From Clostridiales bacterium (lineage in GTDB: Bacteria; Bacillota; Clostridia; Oscillospirales; Oscillospiraceae), in NCBI GenBank assembly GCA_021205375.1, contig JAJPXR010000023.1, positions 1 to 8,471 on the forward strand: a DNA stretch of 8,471 bases, written 5' to 3'. The position numbers and the translations under genes were made by a program. The notes under the pieces are model-generated. The model did not search any database, was not told the DNA's origin, and saw only the letters and a list, made by a program, of their open reading frames with translations. This document shows positions 1 to 6,500 of the stretch, piece after piece (the first letter of the stretch is position 1; each line of letters begins with the position of its first letter).

Positions 1-654
1 CAGGTAGAAGGCGAAGAGCATCCCGTCGAACTTCCGGTGTCTGCGGACGACGAAGTAGAGCAGCGCCAGCCCCACCGCGTTCCACAGGGACTCATAGAGG
101 AAGGTGGGGTGGACCTCGATGTACTCCCCGGTGTTCAGGGTCAGGCCCATCCGCCAGGGGGCGGAGCAGGCGGAGCCATAAGCCTCCTGGTTGACGAAGT
201 TCCCCCAGCGGCCCAGAGACTGGCCGATGAGCAGGCCGTAGGAGCAGGCGTCCGCCATGGAGGGGAAGCTGCATTTGCGCACCAGACAGAAGATCAGGCA
301 GGTCAGCACCGCGCCGATGATGCCGCCGTAGATGGCGATGCCGCCGTCCCAGATGGCGATGGCCTCCTTCCAGTCAAAGCCGCCGTCCGCCGTGGTGTAC
401 AGGTCCAGGTAAAACACCACGTAGTAAATGCGGGCGCAGATGATGCCGATGGGGGCAGCAATGATGAGCATATCCAGCAGATCGTCCTGATCGACCCCCA
501 GGCGGGGGGCCTGCCGGTAGCTGAACGTCACCCCCAGCAGAAAGCCCACCGCGATGATGACGCCGTACCAGTAGATGTCCTTCCCGGCAAAGGAAAAGGC
601 CACCCGCTGGATGTGAAAGGTCAGGCCCAGGCCGGGGAAGGTAATTGGATTCAT
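1..654 (-). CDS. lgt: Prolipoprotein diacylglyceryl transferase (Lgt), 3' end cut off by window edge
   Basis: Lgt transfers diacylglycerol from phosphatidylglycerol to the lipobox cysteine of prolipoproteins, the first step of lipoprotein maturation, in the cytoplasmic membrane. Translating 654 to 1 gives 218 uninterrupted codons beginning MNPITFPGLGLTFHIQRVAF. The family signature GRWGNFVNQEAYG is at residues 148-160; R149, N152, E157 and G160 match the conserved R, N, E and G of E. coli Lgt. WYG (29-31) and HPTFLYES (182-189) are also typical. Several hydrophobic segments (about 27-45, 60-82, 103-125, 190-203) fit a multi-pass membrane protein. The loop usually written HGGL(I)G reads YGGIIG (109-114), with Tyr for His. 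The start is supported by AGGAAG (668-663) eight bases upstream. Family length is usually about 250-300 residues, so some 40-80 C-terminal residues lie beyond position 1. It follows the M16 pair by 83 bp on the same strand and may share its transcript. Confidence 0.96.
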   Translation of the reverse strand, partial: MNPITFPGLGLTFHIQRVAFSFAGKDIYWYGVIIAVGFLLGVTFSYRQAPRLGVDQDDLLDMLIIAAPIGIICARIYYVVFYLDLYTTADGGFDWKEAIAIWDGGIAIYGGIIGAVLTCLIFCLVRKCSFPSMADACSYGLLIGQSLGRWGNFVNQEAYGSACSAPWRMGLTLNTGEYIEVHPTFLYESLWNAVGLALLYFVVRRHRKFDGMLFAFYL

Positions 655-677
655 GGGAAAGACTTCCTTTCTTTTTG

Positions 678-713
678 GGGCAACACCACAGCCTTAATTG
701 TGCGGTGCCGCCC
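678..713 (-). other. Imperfect hairpin in the ymfH-lgt gap
   Basis: In the minus-strand transcript, GGGCGGCAC (713-705), a 2-nt bulge and CACA can pair with TGTGGTGTTGCCC (690-678) around an 8-nt loop, using two G-U pairs. It sits between the ymfH stop (738) and the lgt ribosome binding site (668-663). The bases after the stem are A-rich (CAAAAAG), with no U-run, so it is not an intrinsic terminator. It could be a processing or stability element, or chance pairing. Confidence 0.35.
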
Positions 714-737
714 TTAATCAATGGATGGTCGCAGGGG

Positions 738-2024
738 TTATGATTCTCCCGCAGCCACCACCGCCAAAGTCATCCGCTCCGGGCGGACCAGCTCGTCCAG
801 GAAAGCCAACGTCTCCTCCCGCCCGACGCCGTCGAACAGCTCCGGGAAGCGGTAATAGTGATAGCCGTTGAACTGGCCCTGCGCCAACTGGACACAGCAG
901 TGGTCAAAGCTGTTCAGCCGCCGCACCCGTGGGCCGTAGACCGCCTTTTTGCACCGACGGAACCGCTCTGCCGAAATGCCCTCCCGGCGGATGCGCGCTC
1001 CCTCGTCCAAAATGGCTTGGGCCACCTGCTCCGGGTCCGGGCTTTCCCCGCCCAGGGCCAGGAACGCCGCAACCGGGTAGTCCTCATAGGACTGGTCGAA
1101 CCGCTTGTTGATGAGGCCCTGGTCGTAGAGCTTCTGATACACCGGGCTGGACTGGCCGCAGAGCAGCTCTCCCGCCAGCTCACCCAGCAGTTGAAGCCGC
1201 AGGTGTTCCTCCCCCTGGGGGTGAGGCGCGCTCTTGAAGCCCACCAAAAAGTTGGGGGCGGACACCGCCATTTGGGTTTTGACGGACGGCTGGGCCGCGG
1301 TCAGTTCTTCGGTGGGACCGTAGTCCTTCACCGGCGGCTCCTTCTCTTCGCCCTGTCCGGCGGGCAGGGCCATTCGCGCCACCGCGGCCACCTGCTCCGG
1401 GTCCACGTCTCCCGCCACGCACAGCGCCATGTTGCCGGGGCGGTAGAAAGCCCGGTGGCAGTCGTCCAGCGTCTCCGCCGTGATGTCCTTGATGGAATCC
1501 AGACTGCCCGCCACCGACACCCGCAGGGGGTGGGTGCGGTACAGCCCCTCCAGCAGGTTGTGGTACAGCCGCCAGCCGGGGTCGTCCTCCACCATCTGGA
1601 TCTCCTGGCCGATGATGCCCCGCTCCTTCTCCACCGACTCCCGCGTGAAATACGGTGTGGAGACGAAGGAGAGCAGCATCCGCAGGTTGGCGGTGAAGCG
1701 GTCAGTACACTCGAAGTAGTATCCCGTCATGGCCGGGCCGGTGAAGGCGTTGGGGGACGCGCCGTTAGCCGAGAGCATTTGCAGGGCGTTGCCCTGGGGG
1801 GTGTCGAACATCTTATGTTCCAGGTAGTGGGCGACCCCGGCGGGGGTCTCCCGCCGCTGCCCGTCCACCTGATAGCGCATATCCATGCCGCCGTAGTTGG
1901 CGGCGAAAAAGGCGTAACGCTTCTCAAAGCCCGGCCTTGTCACCACGTAGATGGGAAGGCCGTTTTCCAGCCGCTCAAAGTAACAGGTCTCCCCCAGCCG
2001 GGGGAACTGGGTCCGCTCCATCAT
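738..2024 (-). CDS. ymfH: M16 family zinc metallopeptidase, YmfH type (catalytic partner)
   Basis: The 428-residue protein has the M16 inverted zinc motif HYLEH at residues 66-70 (H66 and H70 as ligands, E69 as catalytic base). The distal acidic pair E134 and E141 lies in EKERGIIGQEIQM, with E141 the expected third zinc ligand, so the active site looks complete. The C-terminal half keeps the second M16 lobe, with SSPVYQKLYDQGLINKRF typical of this subfamily. Length matches B. subtilis YmfH (about 430 aa), which some pipelines spell YfmH and call an EF-P 5-aminopentanol modification-associated protein. The substrate here is unknown. The start ATG overlaps the ymfF stop as ATGA, and AGGAGG (2037-2032) lies 7 nt upstream; a second in-frame ATG follows immediately. 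The coupling suggests equimolar synthesis and a heterodimer with YmfF. No signal peptide is seen, so it should be cytoplasmic. Assignment to M16 is firm; the link to EF-P modification is by homology only. Confidence 0.93.
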   Translation of the reverse strand: MMERTQFPRLGETCYFERLENGLPIYVVTRPGFEKRYAFFAANYGGMDMRYQVDGQRRETPAGVAHYLEHKMFDTPQGNALQMLSANGASPNAFTGPAMTGYYFECTDRFTANLRMLLSFVSTPYFTRESVEKERGIIGQEIQMVEDDPGWRLYHNLLEGLYRTHPLRVSVAGSLDSIKDITAETLDDCHRAFYRPGNMALCVAGDVDPEQVAAVARMALPAGQGEEKEPPVKDYGPTEELTAAQPSVKTQMAVSAPNFLVGFKSAPHPQGEEHLRLQLLGELAGELLCGQSSPVYQKLYDQGLINKRFDQSYEDYPVAAFLALGGESPDPEQVAQAILDEGARIRREGISAERFRRCKKAVYGPRVRRLNSFDHCCVQLAQGQFNGYHYYRFPELFDGVGREETLAFLDELVRPERMTLAVVAAGES

Positions 2025-3313
2025 GGCTGTGCCTCCTCTCCCTCCGGGCCGCGCAGGGTGTATACCGTGTCCAGCCGCAGTTTTTGGGCCGCCTCAACAA
2101 CTTCTTCTCTCGTCACGTCCTCCAGCAGTTGGGCCAGCTCCTGGGGGGCAAGCCACATCTCAGAGAGCGCCTGGCTGAGCCAATAGTCCTCCTGGGCGCC
2201 CTGGCTGTCGGCCATGGTGCGATAGGCTCGGACCATGGCCCGCCGGGCGGCGTCCAGCTCCCCGTCGGTGAAGTCTCCCGCCTGCACCGCCGCCAGTTGG
2301 CGCAGAATCTCCTCCTCCGCACGGGCCAGATTGTCGAAGGCCACGCCGCACTGGACGTACAGCAGCCCCTTGTGCTTGTCCAGACCGGAGCTGGCGTAGT
2401 AGCACAGGGACAGCCGCTCCCGCACGTTGAGGAACAGCTTGGAGGTGGGGGTGCCGCCGAACAGGGCGTTGGCCACCACCAGGGCGGGGTAACCCCGGCC
2501 GCTGAGGGTGCAATTGGTGCGGAAGCCCAGCACCAGCTTGCCCTGGGTCACGTCCAGGCGGTCGGTGACGTTCCGGCGCTCCCCCGGCTCCACCCGCCAG
2601 CGGGTCAGGGGCAACTCAGGCCGCCCCTGCCGGGGCAGGTCCCGCAGGGCCTCCCGCCAAACCAGTTCCATCCGCCGGGGGCTGGCGGAGCCGCAGTAGT
2701 AAAGCTCTACCTGCGCGGCGGGCAGCACCTGTCGGTAATGCCGGTCCAGCTTGGCGACGCTGATTTTCTCCGCCGCCGCCAGCGACCCCAGACGGCTGAC
2801 GCCGAAGTCCTCCCCGGCGCACATCTCCTCCACCAGCCGCCGCAGGGCGTACTGGCGCTTGTCGTTGACGGCGCTTTTGATGTCGTCCATCAGGTTGGCC
2901 CGCTCGCTGTTCACATAGTCCGCCCGGAGCCGCCCGTTGCGGGTGGCGGGCCGCAGCAGCAGGTCCCCCAGCAACTCGGCCTCCCGGTCCAGCAGGGACG
3001 TTTTCTCTGGCGTCAGGCCGTCGTCCAAAAAGGTGGCCGCGAAGCCGAAGCACTGGCTCTCCCCCCGCTTGGTGACGGTGGGTTCCAGCACGCCGCCGTA
3101 CAGCTCCTCCAGCGCCGCCGCCAACTGCTGGCGGTCCGGCCAGCGGGCCGTCCCCCGGCACAGCACCTGGGGCAGCAGGGCGTTGAGGGCGGCGGTCTCC
3201 GCCTTCAGCGGCGTCACCAGCCGCAGCGCCCAATAGCTGCTCTTAAATTTTTTCGTCTGAACGCAGGTCAGATGGACCCCCGGCATCAGCTCGGTGCGGT
3301 GAACCTCCTGCAT
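2021..3313 (-). CDS. ymfF: M16 family peptidase-like protein, YmfF type, lacking zinc ligands
   Basis: This 430-residue protein has the M16 fold pattern but no catalytic centre. Where the partner has HYLEH, it has NALLP (residues 44-48), and the distal E...E pair becomes E137...D144 in NSERANLMDDI. The second lobe is well conserved, with FGGTPTSKLF (285-294) followed by NVRERLSLCYYASS (296-309), the family's Arg/Tyr-containing segment. This matches B. subtilis YmfF (about 426 aa; also spelled YfmF), the non-catalytic partner of YmfH. It probably forms half of the closed chamber and helps bind substrate. ATG at 3313 was chosen over the in-frame GTG at 3322: the GTG lies inside a strong ribosome binding site, GGGGGTGA (3326-3319), which is correctly spaced for the ATG. 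The resulting N-terminus MQEVHRTELMPGV also fits the family. It is the first gene after the promoter at 3592-3564 and is translationally coupled to ymfH. Confidence 0.9.
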   Translation of the reverse strand: MQEVHRTELMPGVHLTCVQTKKFKSSYWALRLVTPLKAETAALNALLPQVLCRGTARWPDRQQLAAALEELYGGVLEPTVTKRGESQCFGFAATFLDDGLTPEKTSLLDREAELLGDLLLRPATRNGRLRADYVNSERANLMDDIKSAVNDKRQYALRRLVEEMCAGEDFGVSRLGSLAAAEKISVAKLDRHYRQVLPAAQVELYYCGSASPRRMELVWREALRDLPRQGRPELPLTRWRVEPGERRNVTDRLDVTQGKLVLGFRTNCTLSGRGYPALVVANALFGGTPTSKLFLNVRERLSLCYYASSGLDKHKGLLYVQCGVAFDNLARAEEEILRQLAAVQAGDFTDGELDAARRAMVRAYRTMADSQGAQEDYWLSQALSEMWLAPQELAQLLEDVTREEVVEAAQKLRLDTVYTLRGPEGEEAQP

Positions 3314-3318
3314 ACGTC

Positions 3319-3326
3319 TCACCCCC
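3319..3326 (-). promoter_or_regulatory. Ribosome binding site deciding the ymfF start
   Basis: The minus strand reads GGGGGTGA, a 7/8 match to GGAGGTGA (the 16S anti-Shine-Dalgarno complement), ending five bases before ATG 3313. The upstream in-frame GTG (3322-3320) is part of this motif, which argues against it as the start. Confidence 0.7.
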
Positions 3327-3337
3327 GTTGGTGTGAT

Positions 3338-3358
3338 TAGTGGCTAGTGGCTAGTTGT
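3338..3358. repeat. Short tandem heptamer repeat, TAGTGGC x2 plus a degenerate copy
   Basis: TAGTGGC occurs at 3338-3344 and 3345-3351, followed by TAGTTGT (3352-3358). It lies in the ymfF 5' leader, 25-45 bp before the start codon. No function is evident. Confidence 0.6.
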
Positions 3359-3445
3359 CAGTGAGATAATGCTTGTCGTTTCGCCAGCACTTTTGCCCAG
3401 CATAATACAAGTTTTCCACAGAGAAACACCATTCGACGGCCTGCT

Positions 3446-3507
3446 ACCCCTCTTGCCTCCCCTGAAAGGGGAGGAGGGCCGCCGCCTTTAGGCGGTGGCG
3501 GAGGGGT
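3446..3507. repeat. 62-bp palindromic element with three stems (REP/BIME-like)
   Basis: The outer arms ACCCCTC (3446-3452) and GAGGGGT (3501-3507) are perfect inverse complements. Inside are two hairpins. The first is CCTCCCCT (3456-3463) with AGGGGAGG (3467-3474), a perfect 8-bp stem with a GAA loop. The second is GCCGCCGCCT (3478-3487) with AGGCGGTGGC (3490-3499), a 10-bp stem with one G-U type mismatch. The whole can fold as a three-way junction on either strand. No T-run follows in either direction, so it is not a standard terminator. From memory, similar GC-rich double-hairpin elements are dispersed through genomes of gut Oscillospirales; that is recall, not a search result. It lies within the predicted ymfF leader. 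Confidence 0.75.
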
Positions 3508-3563
3508 TTCCGGCCCACAACTGAGAAAAAGGGATAACCGCTATCACATTTTTGTTGAGGATT

Positions 3564-3592
3564 ATTATACAGGATAGACAATGGTTTTGCAA
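3564..3592 (-). promoter_or_regulatory. Sigma-A-type promoter for ymfF-ymfH(-lgt)
   Basis: On the minus strand, the -35 box TTGCAA (3592-3587; matches TTGACA at 4/6) is separated by exactly 17 bp from a perfect -10 box TATAAT (3569-3564). The area is AT-rich in an otherwise GC-rich window. Predicted transcription would start near 3557, leaving a leader of about 244 nt before ATG 3313. The -35 box lies only 4 bp beyond the stop codon of the upstream glucan synthase gene. Confidence 0.72.
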
Positions 3593-3596
3593 GCCG

Positions 3597-6500
3597 CTAA
3601 CCGCTCACCACAACAACGATTTCGCTTTCCTCCGACAGCCCCGCCAGCGGTATCCCCTGCCCGGCAGGTGCGCCGTTCAGGGTGATTCCTGCCGCCGCGC
3701 CCCGGGAGACGCGAAGGTGCAGTAGCTTGCCCTCCAGCCGCCAGTCGGCCTGATAGCCCCGCCAGCTTTGGGGCAATCTGGGCTGAATGAAAAGCCGGTC
3801 ATCCCGGACCCGCAGGCCCAGCAGCTCCTCTGTGGCCGCCCGGCAGAACCAGGCCGCCGCCCCGGTGTACCAGGTCCAACCGGCCCGGCCCTGCTGTCCT
3901 TCGGCGGTGGAGACGTCCCCCGCCAGCACGTAGGGTTCGCCCTGATAGACTGCGTGTTCCGCGCCCTCCGGCAGCAGCGTTTGCAGCAGCTCCCAGCCCT
4001 GCTCCGTCTCCCCCAACTGGAGGGCGGCCATCGCCAGCCACACGGCGGCGTGGGTGTACTGCCCGCCGTTTTCCCGGACGCCGCCGGGGTAGGCGCTGAT
4101 ATACCCCGCCGGGATCTCCCGGAAGGGCGGGTCCAACAGGGCCACGGTGCGGTGTTCCCGGTCATAGAGCCGGTCAATGGCGGCCTGCACCGCCTGCCGC
4201 CCCCGCGCCGGGGAGGGGTTGGGGGCAAAGACGGAAAAGCTCTGGGCGATGGAGTCGATGCGGCACTCCCGGCTCTCCCGGCTGCCGATGGGCTGGCCCT
4301 CGTCGTCATAGGCCCGGCGATACCAGCCCCCGTCCCAGGCTTCGTCGGCTTTGGCGGCGAGGCGGGCGGAGAGCTTGCGGTAGCGCTCCCGCCGTTCCCC
4401 GTCGCACAGGGCGGAGAACTCCTCCAGCACCAGGGACAGGAACCAGGTCAGCCACACGCTTTCCCCCCGTCCCTCCCGGCCCAGCCGGTCCATGCCGTCG
4501 TTCCAGTCGCCATGCCCCATCAGACAGAGGCCGTGTTCCCCCACGCCCTGGCCCAAACAGCACTCGATGGCCCGGATGCCATGCTCCAAAACGGTGCCGG
4601 TCTCGTCGGAGAGGGCAGCTTCTTCATAGCGCTGTTCCTCATCCCTTTGCAGAGGCCGGGAGACCAGCCACGGGGTCTTTTTGTCCAATAACGTTCGGTC
4701 CCCGGTGACGGACACCCACCGGCACAGGCTGTAGGGCAGCCACAGCAGATCATCGCTGATGCGGGTGCGCACCCCCCGCTCGCCTTGGGCCAGCGGGTGC
4801 CACCAATGCTGGGCGTCCCCCTCCCGGTACTGGTGGCGGCAGCAGCGCAAAATCTGTTCCCGCGCCAGCTCTCTGCCGTTGGGCAGCAGGCCGCACACGT
4901 CCTGCAACTGGTCCCGGAAGCCATACGCGCCGCCGCACTGGTACAGGGCGGAGCGGGCCAGCAGGCGGCAGGCGATGACCTGATACCGGCCCCAAAAGCT
5001 CAGGTAGTGGTTCAGCGCCGGGGCGGGGGAACGTAGGGTGAAGCACCCGGCCTGTTCCTCCCAGTGGCGCTTGGTCTCTTCCAGCAGCCGCCGCACCTCG
5101 GATGGAGCGACGGGCAGCGGGGTTTCCAGCCCCGCCGCCAGCACCAGCTCCCGCTCTAAGGGGATTTGGGCGGTGAAGGTGTAGTTGTTCTCCCGCCCGG
5201 TCAGCTCCAGCGACCCGGTGGCGGAAAAGCGCAAAATCTCGCCGGGAAACTCCGTATTGGCGGGGTTTTCTGCCCAAAGCTCCCCCTCATGAGGGGTGAC
5301 AACGACATAGTTCCGCCCCCGGACGCGGGAGGACATCTGCAATTCCACCCGCCAGCGCAGCGCCGCCCCCGGCCCGAAGCCGGAGGACTCCACCAAAAAG
5401 AACCGGGCCGCGCCGGTGGGCGGCACAAAGGCGGTGACGGCGATTCGCTTGTTCCCCCAGCGCTTCTCCCAGGCGGCGAAGCCAGGGCCGTACCGGATGA
5501 GGGTGGAAACGCCGTCCGCCGTGGCGAACAGGGAGACTTCCTCCCCGCCGTCCACCACCCACAGCCGTTCCGGCCCCTTGTGGGCGGCGGGGTCGTTGCG
5601 CCACGGGGTCAGCTTATTTTCGTGGGCGTTGGTCGCCCAAAGGTGGCCGGTGCCGCAGTCGTCCGCCGTCCAGCCGAACGTGCCGTTTGTCAAAATGTGG
5701 CTCCACCGCCGGGGCAGGAGGCCCCCGTTGGTTTCCAACACGAAGGTGTTCCCCTCCCACCGCCAGGCGGGTTCCCCAGCCGGGCGCAGAGGGATAGCTG
5801 GGAGCGGGGTACATGAAAATTTGTTCTCCGGCTCTCCCACGGGGCCAACCAGATCGGCCATGCCGGTGATATCCTCCACCGCCGCGCCTGTGGCGGGGAT
5901 CAGATGGATACCGCCCTTTTCTCCTAAATATTCCGTCAGGCGGAGCTTTTTGCAGAGTTCGGTGAGAGTTCGGGTGGTTTTGCCCTCCTCCGGCGCCAAC
6001 AGCGCCAGGTCGAAGGGCAGACCGCAGCCCCGGAGGGCCGCCCACTGGCGGATGCAGCGCTCAAGCCGCTGTTCTTCCTGCCCGGCGGTCAGCACCGCCC
6101 ACAGGGGCAGGTCGCCGGAGATACCGTAAGGCCACAGGGCGCTTTGCCCTTTGGGGACGCCGCTCCGGTCTCTTGGGTACAGCAACCGGGAGGTCAGCTC
6201 GTCCAGTTGGCGCTGTTCTGCACCGGCCAGGCCGTACCGGGCGGAGAGGGCGGAGAACCAGTCCTCGCCGTCGGTTTTGGCCCCCACCAGCAAGCCTTGG
6301 GCGGCGTGGAGCGCCCGGTTTCCCTCTCCGGCGGCAAAAGCCAGCCGGAAGGCGGTTTTCCCCGGCTGGAGGGGGAGATTCAGCCGCAAAACGCAGTTTT
6401 CCGTGTCCTCCAACGTGCAGTTTCCCGCCCAGAGGACGGCCAACGCGGGAGTTTGCTTCCCCTCGCGGGGCCGCCGGGTGAGGACCGCGCCGCCCTCCAC

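Larger units (their letters stand above)
3314..3596 (-). other. Intergenic region holding promoter, leader, palindromic element and heptamer repeat
   Basis: This 283-bp gap separates the glucan synthase stop from the ymfF start. It holds the promoter (3592-3564), the 62-bp palindromic element (3446-3507) and the TAGTGGC repeat (3338-3358), plus about 70 bp of AT-richer DNA (3365-3435) with no recognisable element. No clear intrinsic terminator for the upstream gene is visible, and I see no small ORF with a convincing ribosome binding site. Confidence 0.6.

Noticed and set aside
37..717. 226-codon plus-strand open frame at the left end
   Set aside because: It lies opposite lgt, whose minus-strand translation has the exact Lgt signature. 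The plus-strand product is low-complexity.
858..2186. 442-codon plus-strand open frame over ymfH
   Set aside because: Antisense shadow of a gene with an intact HxxEH motif; no credible ribosome binding site or domain.
3302..3310. AGGAGG-like sequence inside the start of ymfF, suggesting a downstream start
   Set aside because: No ATG, GTG or TTG lies at suitable spacing after it, and the next in-frame ATG (residue 10) is too far. It is taken as coincidental codons CAG GAG GTT.
3320..3322. GTG as the ymfF start codon
   Set aside because: It lies within the GGGGGTGA ribosome binding site. ATG 3313 has the proper spacing and a family-like N-terminus.
1937..3340. 467-codon open frame on the plus strand, opposite ymfF
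   Set aside because: It is antisense to a clear M16 gene, is rich in Gln, Gly, Pro, Val and His in a low-complexity way typical of reverse frames of GC-rich genes, and matches no family I recognise.
3526..3545. Stem GATAGCGGTTATC followed by TTTTT on the minus strand, a possible terminator or attenuator
   Set aside because: The stem is only 5 bp with a G-U pair and sits about 12 nt after the predicted transcription start, too weak and too early for a convincing intrinsic terminator.
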